From: Litchfieldella rifensis
GTDB lineage: Bacteria > Pseudomonadota > Gammaproteobacteria > Pseudomonadales > Halomonadaceae
DNA: 64,000 nt
Direction: 5' to 3'
Assembly (NCBI RefSeq): GCF_042646605.1
Contig: NZ_JBHRUG010000019.1
Coordinates: 1-64,000 of the forward strand
Shown piece after piece: positions 43,064 to 52,161 of this stretch. Position numbers and translations under genes: made by a program. Within the stretch, counting starts at the first letter, position 1. Each line of letters opens with the position of its first letter. Below the pieces are notes generated by a model, which saw only the letters and a program-made list of their open reading frames with translations, did not search any database and was not told where the DNA came from.

Positions 43064-43711
43064 ATGCCTGATACCATACCCTTCGACATCCCCGCCGAGT
43101 GGGCGGATATGCCCGAGGCAGCGCGACGCCAGGCATTGCGTCGTACTCTGAGACGCCGCAGACGGCGTCTCAGTGCATCCGAACAGCGGCAGGCTTCCCA
43201 GGCCCTGTGTCGCCGGCTACGGCTAATGCCGGAAGTCCGTCATGCCCATCGGGTGGCCCTCTACCTCCCCAACGACGGCGAAATCGATGTCACGCCGCTG
43301 ATCGCCTGGTTCCGGCGCCGTAACGTGCGGGTCTATCTACCGGTCTTGCAACCCCTGACCCACAATCGCCTGTGGTTCGTACGTTACCAGCCCGCGACAC
43401 CGATGAAGCGCAACCGTTTCGGCATCGCCGAGCCCGACACTCGCCATGGCGCGCACCGTGCCCGGCGTTTGCCGGCCTGGGCACTGGATCTGGTATTGCT
43501 GCCGCTCGTCGGTTTCGATGCCCGAGGCCAGCGCATGGGCATGGGCGGCGGTTTCTACGACCGCACCTTCGCCTTCACGCAGCGGCTCGGCCCGCGTCCC
43601 CGGCTGATCGGTGTGGCTCACGAGATCCAGCACGTCCGTGAACTGCCCACCGCCTCCTGGGACGTGCCCCTCAACGCCATCGTCAGCGACGCGCGCCTCA
43701 TCCGCCCATGA
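43064..43711 (+). CDS. fau: 5-formyltetrahydrofolate cyclo-ligase
   Basis: 215 residues, also known as YgfA/MTHFS. ATP-dependent conversion of 5-formyl-THF to 5,10-methenyl-THF. N-terminal RRTLRRRRRRLSASEQRQAS, VALYLPNDGEIDVTPLI, and the C-terminal LVLLPLVGFDARGQRMGMGGGFYDRTFAF are diagnostic. Expected to be co-transcribed with or processed from the 6S RNA transcript. Confidence 0.94.
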   Translation: MPDTIPFDIPAEWADMPEAARRQALRRTLRRRRRRLSASEQRQASQALCRRLRLMPEVRHAHRVALYLPNDGEIDVTPLIAWFRRRNVRVYLPVLQPLTHNRLWFVRYQPATPMKRNRFGIAEPDTRHGAHRARRLPAWALDLVLLPLVGFDARGQRMGMGGGFYDRTFAFTQRLGPRPRLIGVAHEIQHVRELPTASWDVPLNAIVSDARLIRP

Positions 43712-43744
43712 AAAAACCGGCAGATGAACGCTCATCTGCCGGTT
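43711..43744 (-). terminator. Intrinsic terminator of the 31-residue microprotein gene (minus strand)
   Basis: AACCGGCAGATGA pairs with TCATCTGCCGGTT around a 4-nt loop (43715-43744). On the minus strand the stem is followed by a T-run (A-run at 43711-43716 on plus). On the plus strand there is no T-run, so it serves the small minus-strand gene at 43805-43900, while overlapping the end of fau. Confidence 0.75.
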
Positions 43745-43804
43745 GGCGGCTGTCTGGTCATGGCGCTACCGAGGAGTATCGGCCAACGCCGGGCGACATG
43801 CCGG

Positions 43805-43900
43805 CTAGCTGCCCGCCAGGGCTTGAGCGTATCCGGTTGCCACCACGCCAATGCCGAAAACCAGCACCAGTGCCATGACCAGATCGGGCTTACGTTTCAT
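43805..43900 (-). CDS. 31-residue single-helix membrane microprotein
   Basis: ATG at 43898-43900, stop TAG at 43805-43807. The product is MKRKPDLVMALVLVFGIGVV followed by ATGYAQALAGS: a basic start, one hydrophobic segment of about 17 residues and a short tail. Support for a real gene: GCGGAG 7 bp before the ATG, and a strong intrinsic terminator in the right orientation 60 bp after the stop. Resembles small hypothetical membrane peptides that I associate with related gammaproteobacteria but cannot name. It could also be read as a cleaved or uncleaved signal-like peptide. Function unknown. Confidence 0.65.
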   Translation of the reverse strand: MKRKPDLVMALVLVFGIGVVATGYAQALAGS

Positions 43901-44079
43901 TGCCTACTCCGCAGAGCTTGTTGTTACAAAAAACGACGCTAGGTGTCGCCCCTTGGCGACTTGCCCGACTATAGGCTTCAGATAAAGGAATGACAATATC
44001 AATCAGCGTTCGTTTACATAAAGAAACGCTTGCCATCTCCCGGGTCTGGCGTAAGTTGGCACTCACTCCCCCGCACGAT

Positions 44080-45594
44080 TCAAGCCATGAACAACCGATA
44101 GGCCGGATTGTCGGACTCTTTCCAGTAGCGATAGCCGATCTTGTCGAAATATTCCTCGACATGGACCCGATCGCCGTTGGGTACCTGCATGCCCACCAGT
44201 ACCCGGCCATAGGCCGCCCCGTGATTGCGGTAGTGGAACAGTGAGATATTCCAGTTGGCCGGCAGATGAGTGAGGAAATTCATCAAAGCGCCCGGCCGCT
44301 CGGGGAATTCGAAGCGGTAGACCTCTTCTTCGAAGTGCTCCTTGGGCCGCCCACCTCCCAGGTGGCGGATATGCAGCTTGGCCAGTTCATCGTCGGTCAG
44401 ATCCACCACCGGGTAATCTTCGGCCTCCAGCTTTTCGATCACTGCCCCCCGATCCTCACCGCCTGGTTTGACCTGCACGCCGACGAAGATATGCGCATGC
44501 TCGGGATCGGCATAGCGGTAGTTGAACTCGGTGACCATGCGTCTGCCGATGGTCTTGCAGAACTTCTTGAAGCTGCCCGGGCGCTCGGGAATGGTCACTG
44601 CGAGGATCGCCTCGCGCTGCTCGCCGAGCTCGGTTCGCTCGGCGATATGCTGCAGGCGATCGAAATTGGTGTTGGCGCCGGAATTGATGCACAGCAGCGT
44701 CTCGCCCTTGGCACCGGTCTGCTGGATGTACTTCTTCAAGCCGGCCAGCGACAGGGCGCCGGAAGTCTCGGACACCGCCCGGGTATCATCGAAGATGTCC
44801 TTGACGGCCGCACACATCTCATCGGCATTGACGGTGATGACGTCGTCCACCAGATCGCGGGCCAGAGCGAAGGGCACCTCGCCGACCTGCGCCACGGCCA
44901 CCCCCTCGGCGAAGACACCGACCTGATCGAGGATCACCCGCTCACCGGCCTCGAGCGCGGCCTTGAAACAAGCGCTGTCCTCGGACTCGACCCCGATCAC
45001 CTTGACGTCCGGTCGCAGATACTTGATATAGGCCGCCACCCCGGCGATCAGGCCGCCACCGCCCACGGGTACGAAGACGGCATCCAGCCGACCACTGTGC
45101 TGGCGCAGGATCTCGACGCCGATGGAGCCCTGACCGGCGATCACGTCGATATCGTCGAAAGGCGGGATATAGGTATAGCCGTGCTCGGCGATCAACTCCT
45201 GGACATGCGCCGCCGCGGCGGAAAAGGCGTCGCCCTTGAGCACCACTTTGGCGCCCCGGGCACGCACGGCCTGGACCTTGATCTCCGGCGTGATGCGCGG
45301 CATCACGATCACCGCCTTGACCCCTATCAGCTTGGCCGCCATGGCCACGCCCTGGGCGTGATTGCCCGCCGAGGCGGTGATCACGCCTTTGGCCTTCTGT
45401 GCATCGCTCAACTGCACCATCTTGTTGTAGGCGCCGCGGATCTTGAACGAGTAGACCGGCTGCAGATCCTCGCGCTTGATCAGAATCTGGTTGTGGAGAC
45501 GACGGGACAGAAAGGATGCCGATGAAATCGGCGTTTCCCGGGCCGCATCATAGACCCGGGCCTGGAGTATCTTCTTGACAGTATCTTCGAGCAT
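44080..45594 (-). CDS. ilvA: Threonine ammonia-lyase, biosynthetic
   Basis: 504 residues from the ATG at 45594 (MLEDTVKKILQARVYDAA, as in pseudomonad IlvA); an in-frame ATG at 45627 is less likely. PLP domain with the catalytic lysine in YSFKIRGAYNKM, SAGNHAQGVA and the phosphate-binding GGGGLIAG. Two C-terminal ACT-like regulatory domains, starting near VTIPERPGSFKKFCKTIG and RFEFPERPGALMNFLTHLP, give isoleucine feedback. First step of isoleucine synthesis. Divergent from rpiA, a common arrangement. Confidence 0.95.
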   Translation of the reverse strand: MLEDTVKKILQARVYDAARETPISSASFLSRRLHNQILIKREDLQPVYSFKIRGAYNKMVQLSDAQKAKGVITASAGNHAQGVAMAAKLIGVKAVIVMPRITPEIKVQAVRARGAKVVLKGDAFSAAAAHVQELIAEHGYTYIPPFDDIDVIAGQGSIGVEILRQHSGRLDAVFVPVGGGGLIAGVAAYIKYLRPDVKVIGVESEDSACFKAALEAGERVILDQVGVFAEGVAVAQVGEVPFALARDLVDDVITVNADEMCAAVKDIFDDTRAVSETSGALSLAGLKKYIQQTGAKGETLLCINSGANTNFDRLQHIAERTELGEQREAILAVTIPERPGSFKKFCKTIGRRMVTEFNYRYADPEHAHIFVGVQVKPGGEDRGAVIEKLEAEDYPVVDLTDDELAKLHIRHLGGGRPKEHFEEEVYRFEFPERPGALMNFLTHLPANWNISLFHYRNHGAAYGRVLVGMQVPNGDRVHVEEYFDKIGYRYWKESDNPAYRLFMA

Positions 45595-45793
45595 CCTGAT
45601 GTCCAAGGGCAGGGCACGGCATCGCACCGTGCGATCAACGACAGATTGAAAAAACTCCTATTGGTAACAGACCGGTAGCGGCTACGTCCAGTACCATCGC
45701 GGTTGGCGCAGAGGCTCATCATCTACACACAGCCGCCACTGGCCTATAATGGGGCTGCCCTTTTCCTCTCGCTCACTCAACCACGAGTCCCTC

Positions 45794-46465
45794 ATGACCC
45801 AAGACGCACTCAAGGACGCGGTCGCCGCCGCCGCCATCGACGAAATCCGCCGCCGGCTCGACCGCGATACCGTGATCGGCGTCGGTACCGGCTCCACTGC
45901 CAACCTGTTCATCGATCGACTGGCCGCCCTGCGCAACGACTTCCAGGGCGCCGTGGCCAGTTCCCAGGCCACCGCCGAACGCCTGCAAGGGCATGGCATC
46001 GAGGTCTTCGAGCTCAACCATGTCGGCACGGTGCCGTTCTATATCGATGGCGCCGACGAGATCAATCCGCGATTGGAGATGATCAAGGGCGGCGGTGCCG
46101 CACTGACCCGGGAGAAGATCGTCGCTGCCTGCGCCGAGCGCTTCATCTGTATCGCCGATGCCTCCAAGCACGTCACCACCCTGGGCGGGTTCCCGTTACC
46201 GGTGGAGGTGATTCCCATGGCCCGTTCCTACGTGGCCCGGGAGTTGGTCAAGCTGGGAGCCGACCCGGTCTATCGCGAGGGAGTGGTCACCGACAACGGC
46301 AACCAGATCCTCGACTGCTACGGCTTCCTGATCGACGACCCCGTGGCCATGGAGGCTCGACTCAACGCCATCGTTGGCGTGGTCACCAACGGCCTGTTCG
46401 CCGCACGCGGTGCCGATGTGCTGTTGCTGGGCACCGAAGGCGGTGTTGAACGCCTCGAGAAGTAA
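45794..46465 (+). CDS. rpiA: Ribose-5-phosphate isomerase A
   Basis: 223 residues from the ATG at 45794. Motifs IGVGTGSTANLFIDRLA, YIDGADEINPRLEMIKGGGAALTREKI, the catalytic Glu region in that block, and LPVEVIPMA. Interconverts ribose-5-phosphate and ribulose-5-phosphate. Its stop lies only 4 bp from the convergent waaA stop. Confidence 0.95.
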   Translation: MTQDALKDAVAAAAIDEIRRRLDRDTVIGVGTGSTANLFIDRLAALRNDFQGAVASSQATAERLQGHGIEVFELNHVGTVPFYIDGADEINPRLEMIKGGGAALTREKIVAACAERFICIADASKHVTTLGGFPLPVEVIPMARSYVARELVKLGADPVYREGVVTDNGNQILDCYGFLIDDPVAMEARLNAIVGVVTNGLFAARGADVLLLGTEGGVERLEK

Positions 46466-46469
46466 GCGC

Positions 46470-47783
46470 TCACTTCGCCTGCAGATAGCGCTCCAGGCCT
46501 TCCAGTGTCCTGCCCAATGCCCCCCGATTGGCGGTCACTACCGCCTGTCCCGCACGGGACAGGCGCTGGCGTTCCAGACCATCACCAAACAGCCGCACGA
46601 GTTCCCGCGCCAACGAGTCGCCATCCGCGACCTCGACCAAGGCCCCCGCCTCGCGCAGCGTCTCGGCCACGTCGCTGAAGTTGGCGAGCGCCGGCCCCGT
46701 GACCACCGGCACTCCCATGGCGGCCGGCTCGAGCAGGTTGTGGCCGCCGATCGGTACCAGACTGCCACCGACGAAGGCGATGTCGGACGCACCATAGAAG
46801 TCCAACAGCTCACCCATGGTATCCCCCAGGTAGACCGCCGTATCGGCCTCGGGCAGTTCGTCTCGGGAGCGTCGCGCCAGTTTCATGCCCCTCTCGCGGC
46901 ATAGCTCACCCACGGCATCGAAGCGCTGAGGATGGCGAGGCACCAGGATCAACAGGGCGGCAGGGTAGGACTCGCGCAGTTGAGCATGGGCCTCGAGCAG
47001 TTGTTCGTCCTCACCGGGGTGGGTCGAACCGGCGACCCATATCGGTCGCTCGCCCAGCCGGGTGCGTAAGCGCTCACTTCGCCTGAAGTCGCCGTCACCT
47101 ATGGCCAGATCATACTTGAGTGAGCCAACCACGGTCAGCCTGCCAGGGGCCATGCCCAGCGCTATGAAGCGTTCGGCATCGGCCGATGATTTGGCCGCCA
47201 GCCAGGCGAGGCGGGCGAGGGCATCACGCATCAGTGGGCGCAGCTTGCAATATCCCGCGTAGGCACGCGGCGAAAGCCGGCCGTTGACCACTACCACCGG
47301 CACAGCGCAGCGTTCACAGGCATGCAGCAGGTTGGGCCACAGTTCGGTTTCGAAGATCAGTGCCAGCTCGGGGCGCAGTCGCCGCACGAAGCGGTTTGCT
47401 GCGCCGGGGAAGTCCAGCGGCACGAAGTAATGGCTCACTTCGCCGCTATCGCCCTGGTTGGCGAGGCTATCGGCCAGGGCGTGGACGCGTTCGGCCCCGG
47501 TCGCGGTCATGGTGGTGACGACCAGGCGATGGGCCGGATAACGCGCGACCAGTGCCTCGATCAACGGCCTCGCCGCCAGCACTTCACCTACCGACGCGCA
47601 GTGCAGCCATACCACTCGCTCTTCGGCAGGCGTAGGGGCGATCAGTCCTAGCCGCTGGCGACGCGGGTGAGTCAGCATTCGCTCGCGCCAGACGCGACGC
47701 CAGATCAGGGGTGACAGCGCATACAACGTCGCCGAATACAGCCAGCGCGCCCAGTCATGGCGACGAGTGTCACGCTCGGCCAT
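46470..47783 (-). CDS. waaA: 3-deoxy-D-manno-octulosonic acid (Kdo) transferase
   Basis: 437 residues. N-terminal amphipathic/membrane-associated segment, then the GT30 fold with WLHCASVGEVLAARPLIEAL (catalytic Glu in ASVGE) and the C-terminal donor site FVGGSLVPIGGHNLLEPAAMGVPVVTGP. Adds Kdo to lipid IVA. The start overlaps the hldE stop by 1 bp. A Kdo-kinase gene (50287-50997) nearby suggests, by analogy with Haemophilus, Vibrio and Bordetella, that this WaaA adds a single Kdo. Confidence 0.95.
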   Translation of the reverse strand: MAERDTRRHDWARWLYSATLYALSPLIWRRVWRERMLTHPRRQRLGLIAPTPAEERVVWLHCASVGEVLAARPLIEALVARYPAHRLVVTTMTATGAERVHALADSLANQGDSGEVSHYFVPLDFPGAANRFVRRLRPELALIFETELWPNLLHACERCAVPVVVVNGRLSPRAYAGYCKLRPLMRDALARLAWLAAKSSADAERFIALGMAPGRLTVVGSLKYDLAIGDGDFRRSERLRTRLGERPIWVAGSTHPGEDEQLLEAHAQLRESYPAALLILVPRHPQRFDAVGELCRERGMKLARRSRDELPEADTAVYLGDTMGELLDFYGASDIAFVGGSLVPIGGHNLLEPAAMGVPVVTGPALANFSDVAETLREAGALVEVADGDSLARELVRLFGDGLERQRLSRAGQAVVTANRGALGRTLEGLERYLQAK

Positions 47784-49213
47784 CAGCGCTCACGATCGAG
47801 GATGGTGGAAATCATCGCCGTGGTCGAGACGCCGTCCTCGAAGCCCAGCACCTTGACCTCGCCACCATGGGCAATGACCGCCTCGCCACCGGCGATGTCT
47901 TCGGGGCGGTAGTCGCCTCCCTTGACCAGCACGTCGGGCAGCACCGCCTCGATCAGCCGTGCCGGCGTGTCCTCGGCGAAGGGCACCACCCAGTCCACGG
48001 CACCCAGGCCGGACAGCACCTGCATGCGCCGATGCAACGGATTGATCGGCCGCTTGGGGCCCTTGAGACGGGCAATGGAGGCGTCGTCGTTGACCGCCAC
48101 GACCAGTCGGTCGCCAAGCTGTCGGGCATGCTCGAGATAGGCCACATGCCCGGCATGCAGAATATCGAAGCAGCCATTGGTCATCACCACCCGCTCGCCC
48201 CGGGCCTGGGCGGCGCGTACCGCCTCGACCAGCGAGGCCTCCGCGATGACGCCGAACTCGGCCAGCTTGTCGCCATGCAAAGCGGTGTAGAGCTCGGCGA
48301 TCGACAGTGTCGCGGTGCCCGGCTTGGCCACCACCAGGCCGGCGGCGAGGTTGGCCAGTGTCATCGCCTCGGGGAAACCATGGCCGGCAGCCAGTGCCAG
48401 GCCCAGCACCCCGATCACGGTATCGCCGGCACCGGTGACGTCGAACACCTCGCGAGCGCGGGTCGGCAGGTGCAGGGGTGCGTGGTCTTCGCGGATCAGC
48501 GTCATGCCCTTCTCGCTGCGGGTGATCAGCAGCGCTTCGAGATCCAGCTCGGCACGCAGGACCTCGCCCTTGACGGCGAGTTCCTCGTCATCGCGACAGG
48601 GGCCGACCACGGCCTCGAACTCGGTGAGGTTGGGGGTCATCACGCTGGCGCCGCGATACTTGCCGAAGTCGCCGCCCTTGGGATCGACCAGTACCCGTTT
48701 CCCCGCGGCGCGAACCATGGCGATCAGCGCCTCGACCCGGTTGAGGGTGCCCTTGCCGTAGTCGGACAGGATCACCAGGTCGGCCTCGGGCAGGGCCTGC
48801 TCGACGCACGTTATCAGGCCGCGGGTGTCGACGTCACCGAGTCCCACCTCGAAGTCGAGTCGAATCAGCTGCTGGTTGCGGCTCATCACCCGCAACTTGG
48901 TGATGGTGGGGACCTCGCCGCTACGCTGGAAATGCGTCCTCACGTCGGCGTCTTCCAGGCGTGCCGTCAGCAGGTCGGCATTGGCGTCGTTGCCGACCAG
49001 ACCTGCCAGTGCGGCATGGGCTCCCAGGGCGGCGATGTTCAGCGCCACGTTGGCGGCACCGCCGGGACGGTCCTCGGCCTCACCGACCTTGACCACCGGC
49101 ACGGGGGCCTCGGGCGAGATCCGCCAGGTGCCGCCATGCCAGTAGCGATCGAGCATCACATCGCCCACCACCAGCAGGCGGGCCTGTTCCAGGGCGGTAA
49201 GATCAAGCTTCAT
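47783..49213 (-). CDS. hldE: Bifunctional heptose 7-phosphate kinase / heptose 1-phosphate adenylyltransferase
   Basis: 476 residues from the ATG at 49213. N-terminal ribokinase-like domain (LLVVGDVMLDRYWHGG; EVFDVTGAGDTVIGVLGLAL) and C-terminal nucleotidyltransferase (VMTNGCFDILHAGHVAYLEHARQLGD, with the HxGH motif). Carries out steps 2 and 4 of ADP-heptose synthesis; GmhB (61516-62079) does step 3 and HldD (56776-57732) step 5. It overlaps the upstream glycosyltransferase gene by 11 bp. Confidence 0.96.
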   Translation of the reverse strand: MKLDLTALEQARLLVVGDVMLDRYWHGGTWRISPEAPVPVVKVGEAEDRPGGAANVALNIAALGAHAALAGLVGNDANADLLTARLEDADVRTHFQRSGEVPTITKLRVMSRNQQLIRLDFEVGLGDVDTRGLITCVEQALPEADLVILSDYGKGTLNRVEALIAMVRAAGKRVLVDPKGGDFGKYRGASVMTPNLTEFEAVVGPCRDDEELAVKGEVLRAELDLEALLITRSEKGMTLIREDHAPLHLPTRAREVFDVTGAGDTVIGVLGLALAAGHGFPEAMTLANLAAGLVVAKPGTATLSIAELYTALHGDKLAEFGVIAEASLVEAVRAAQARGERVVMTNGCFDILHAGHVAYLEHARQLGDRLVVAVNDDASIARLKGPKRPINPLHRRMQVLSGLGAVDWVVPFAEDTPARLIEAVLPDVLVKGGDYRPEDIAGGEAVIAHGGEVKVLGFEDGVSTTAMISTILDRER

Positions 49214-50288
49214 CTGCAGACTCCGATAGCAGGGTATCCAGACGTGCGATGACGTCCTCGGCATCAATCAGTGACATGGCATCGGGGTGCCGCACGCGCT
49301 GCCCCCAGGGTATCTCGTCGACCTCCTTGTGCAGGTAGGTACGTACCGCCTCGGGATAACGGTTCACGGCCAGGTGTCGCCATAGGTAGGGGCCCGCTCG
49401 ATCGAGGTTGGTAGTGGCATAGAGACCGATGGTCGGGGTGCCCAGGGCATTGGCCATGTGTGCCGGCCCGGAATCGGGGGTGATCGCCACCCGCGCGCGC
49501 TCGATCAGCGCCAGCAACCCCTTCAGGGACACGCCACCGGTGGTGTCGATGAGCGCCTCTTGTGGCACTAGAGCGGCGATGCGTGCGGCCATCTCGCGCT
49601 CCTTGGTGGAGCCACCGCCGGTAAGCACGGCTTTCAGGCCATACTGGGTCCAGGCATGGTCGATGACAGCGGCATAACCTTCGGCCGACCAGTTGCGGAA
49701 GTTGCGTAGCCGCGGATTGGCACAGGGGCTGATCAGCAGGTAGGATGCCTCGCCGACCAGATGCCGCGCCTCGTGGTAGGCCTCCTCGGGAATCGCCAGC
49801 CCCCACTGGGGACGTCCCGAGGTAATGGCCGGATCGACGCCCAGCCGTCGGGCGAAGTCCATGAACGATTGCAGCACATGGGCGCGAGGGTGCGGGGCGA
49901 GGTGATAGCGGGTAAACCAGTGCTGCCAATCCTTGGCACGAGCCTTGTCGTAACCGATCCGCGCCTTGGCCTTGAGTCCCAGTGAGAGCATGCTGGCCCG
50001 TAGCGACTGCTGCATATGCAACAGCACATCGAAGCGGGTGTCCTCGAGCTGTCGCCATAGTTCGCGCATCCCGGCCAGCCCCGTGCCCTTGTCATAGACC
50101 ACGAACTCGACCCCGGACAACCCGGCCAGTAGACTGTGCTCGCCCTTGCCGATGATCCAGGTGATACGCACCTGGGGCCATTGTTGCTGCAGGGCCCGTA
50201 TGGTGGGGACCAGATTGCAGACGTCGCCCAGCGCGGAAAGTCGCAGCACGCAGATGTGCTCGGGATGGGCGGGCAGAGGATGCTTCAT
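49203..50288 (-). CDS. Glycosyltransferase family 9, heptosyltransferase I-like
   Basis: 361 residues from the ATG at 50288; an upstream in-frame ATG (50324) is also possible. GT9 fold: ICVLRLSALGDVCNLVPTIRALQQQWP at the N-terminus and a C-terminal ADP-heptose site VAITPDSGPAHMANALGTPTIGLYATTN. Probably adds the first heptose to Kdo, but another GT9 protein is encoded at 52162 and the acceptor order is uncertain. First gene of a GT9-hldE-waaA operon. Its start codon shares the palindrome CATG with the start of the divergent kinase gene. Confidence 0.82.
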   Translation of the reverse strand: MKHPLPAHPEHICVLRLSALGDVCNLVPTIRALQQQWPQVRITWIIGKGEHSLLAGLSGVEFVVYDKGTGLAGMRELWRQLEDTRFDVLLHMQQSLRASMLSLGLKAKARIGYDKARAKDWQHWFTRYHLAPHPRAHVLQSFMDFARRLGVDPAITSGRPQWGLAIPEEAYHEARHLVGEASYLLISPCANPRLRNFRNWSAEGYAAVIDHAWTQYGLKAVLTGGGSTKEREMAARIAALVPQEALIDTTGGVSLKGLLALIERARVAITPDSGPAHMANALGTPTIGLYATTNLDRAGPYLWRHLAVNRYPEAVRTYLHKEVDEIPWGQRVRHPDAMSLIDAEDVIARLDTLLSESADEA

Positions 50289-50997
50289 GCGATTGACAAG
50301 GTTCCAAAGGGGAAAGGTTTTCATTCTATATGATGCGCACAGTGTATGTGACGCCAATGCGGGCCCACAAATCGGGCCGGAAACCTTCCGTCCCGACTTC
50401 TGGCGGGTACGAGGGGCGGTAACCGGCGAGGCCCCGGGACGCGGGGCGAGCTTGTTCATCGAGACCGGCGACGAGCATTGGGTGCTGCGCCCCTATCGGC
50501 GCGGGGGTCTGGCGGCCCGTGTCAGCGAATCGCGCTACCTGTGGCTTGGCGCAGAACGGAGCCGCGCCTTTCGCGAATTGCGCCTGACTGCCCGCTTGTA
50601 CGACCAGGGCCTGCCGGTTCCCAGGCCCATCGGGGCCTGCGTATGGCGTCATGGGCTGACCTACGAGGCAGCGCTGATCACGGTGCGCTTGCCCGGCACC
50701 CAGGCCCTGGCCGAACGCCTCGAGCGAGCCGACGACACCTTGCTGGCCCGCGTCGGTGCCACCATTCGCCGTTTCCACGATGCCGGCCTCGACCATGTCG
50801 ACCTCAATGCCCGCAACCTGCTCGTCGATGCCGACGAGCGCCTGTGGCTGATCGACCTGGACCGCTGTCGCCTGCGTCGTCCCGGCACCTGGCGCGAAGC
50901 CAACCTCGAGCGGCTCGAGCGCTCGCTGGCGAAGTTCGGCGCCGCGGAAGCCATGGCGGCGATTCGCCGCGGCTACCAAGGCCCTGCCTCAGCCTGA
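50287..50997 (+). CDS. kdkA: 3-deoxy-D-manno-octulosonic acid kinase (KdkA/InaA family)
   Basis: 236 residues from the ATG at 50287; start uncertain, since a TTG at 50293 is possible and the ATG overlaps the divergent gene's ATG. Protein-kinase-like fold: FRPDFWRVRGAVTGEAPGRG, LRPYRRGGLAARVSESRYLW, catalytic loop HDAGLDHVDLNARNLLV and metal-binding DLDRCRLRRPG. This is close to Haemophilus KdkA. It phosphorylates the 4-OH of the single Kdo. It ends in a 9-bp overlap with the convergent GT4 gene. Confidence 0.88.
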   Translation: MRLTRFQRGKVFILYDAHSVCDANAGPQIGPETFRPDFWRVRGAVTGEAPGRGASLFIETGDEHWVLRPYRRGGLAARVSESRYLWLGAERSRAFRELRLTARLYDQGLPVPRPIGACVWRHGLTYEAALITVRLPGTQALAERLERADDTLLARVGATIRRFHDAGLDHVDLNARNLLVDADERLWLIDLDRCRLRRPGTWREANLERLERSLAKFGAAEAMAAIRRGYQGPASA

Positions 50998-52119
50998 CCG
51001 GTCCTCATATTCGGCGATCAGCGCCGCGACATGCGCCGCCAGCGAAAATTCCGTGAGCACGCGTTGCCGCGCGCTGGCTCCCAACCGCTCGCGCAGCGTA
51101 TCGTCGGTGGCCAGTTCCGCCATGGCGATCGCCCAGGAACCCGCATCGTCCAGGGCGGCCAGGCGACCGTTACTGCCTTCCAGCAACTCCGGAATCGCGC
51201 CGCTATCGGTGCCGATCACCGCCTTGCCGGCGGCCATGGCCTCGATCACCGTCAACCCGAAGGCTTCGTTGCGCGACGGGATACAGACGATTTCCAATGC
51301 CTCGAACACCCGAGGCAGATCGCATCGAAAGCCGGCAAAGGTCACCAGGCTCGCCAATCCCAGTGCCGCCACCCGTTGTTCGAGCGCTTTGACATAGGCC
51401 TCGTCGGCCCCATCGTCGGCGCGTGTTCCCCCGATCAGCACGCCGTGGAATCGCACCTCGGGACGGCGGTCGCGAAGTTCGCCGAGGGCCCTCAGCCATA
51501 GATCCTGTCCCTTGCCCGGCGTCAGGCGGCCCGGGAGGCCAATGGCGACTGCCTCGTGCGGGATGCCCAGCTCTTGACGCAATGCCTCGCGTTCGGCCTG
51601 GTCCAGCCTCGGGGCATAGGGAGCGGGATCGATGCCCAAATAGAGGCGGCGAATCCGCTCCGGGGGCAGGGGAAAGGCACCGAGATTGCGCTCGTACGTT
51701 GCCTCGCTGATTGAAAACAGCCGGGTCAGCTTGCCATAAGCCCAGCGGTGATAGGGATCCTTCTTGGGGCGCGTCACCCCCATATGGTCGGTGAAGAACA
51801 GCCGCAGTCCGGGGCGCAAGGTCTTCAACAGGGCGGCCAGGCGCAAGTCGCTGGATTTGTGGCAATGCACCACCCGGATGTCGTGGCGCTTGAGATAACG
51901 CAGTATCCTCGTCACCGCGAACAGCGCCTGGCGGCGGGAAGCGACCGTCAACGGCTCGATGCCGGCGTCGCGCAGGCTTTCGGCGACCCGGGAGCCCGCC
52001 AGCGCGAGTCCGTGGCCTTGCCACCCTTGACGCGCCAGCTCGGGTATAATCCGCGACGGATACATTTCCAGACCGCCCCAACCGCTCGAGAGGCAGACGT
52101 GTAAGACCTTGTGTGACAA
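50989..52119 (-). CDS. Glycosyltransferase family 4 (TTG start)
   Basis: 376 residues. Start taken as TTG at 52119 because GGAG lies 6 bp upstream and the encoded LSHKVLHVCLSSGWGGLEMYPSRIIPEL is the normal N-terminus of GT4 enzymes; no ATG is available near it. C-terminal GT-B motif NEAFGLTVIEAMAAGKAVIGTDSGAIPELL (E-x7-E). Acts in the cytoplasm on LPS core; sugar unknown. Divergent from the GT9 gene at 52162 across 42 bp. Confidence 0.85.
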   Translation of the reverse strand: MSHKVLHVCLSSGWGGLEMYPSRIIPELARQGWQGHGLALAGSRVAESLRDAGIEPLTVASRRQALFAVTRILRYLKRHDIRVVHCHKSSDLRLAALLKTLRPGLRLFFTDHMGVTRPKKDPYHRWAYGKLTRLFSISEATYERNLGAFPLPPERIRRLYLGIDPAPYAPRLDQAEREALRQELGIPHEAVAIGLPGRLTPGKGQDLWLRALGELRDRRPEVRFHGVLIGGTRADDGADEAYVKALEQRVAALGLASLVTFAGFRCDLPRVFEALEIVCIPSRNEAFGLTVIEAMAAGKAVIGTDSGAIPELLEGSNGRLAALDDAGSWAIAMAELATDDTLRERLGASARQRVLTEFSLAAHVAALIAEYEDRSG

Positions 52120-52161
52120 GGCTAACTCCTTTTCCAGCGCAGTGGGGGCTCGGGAGCCTCG

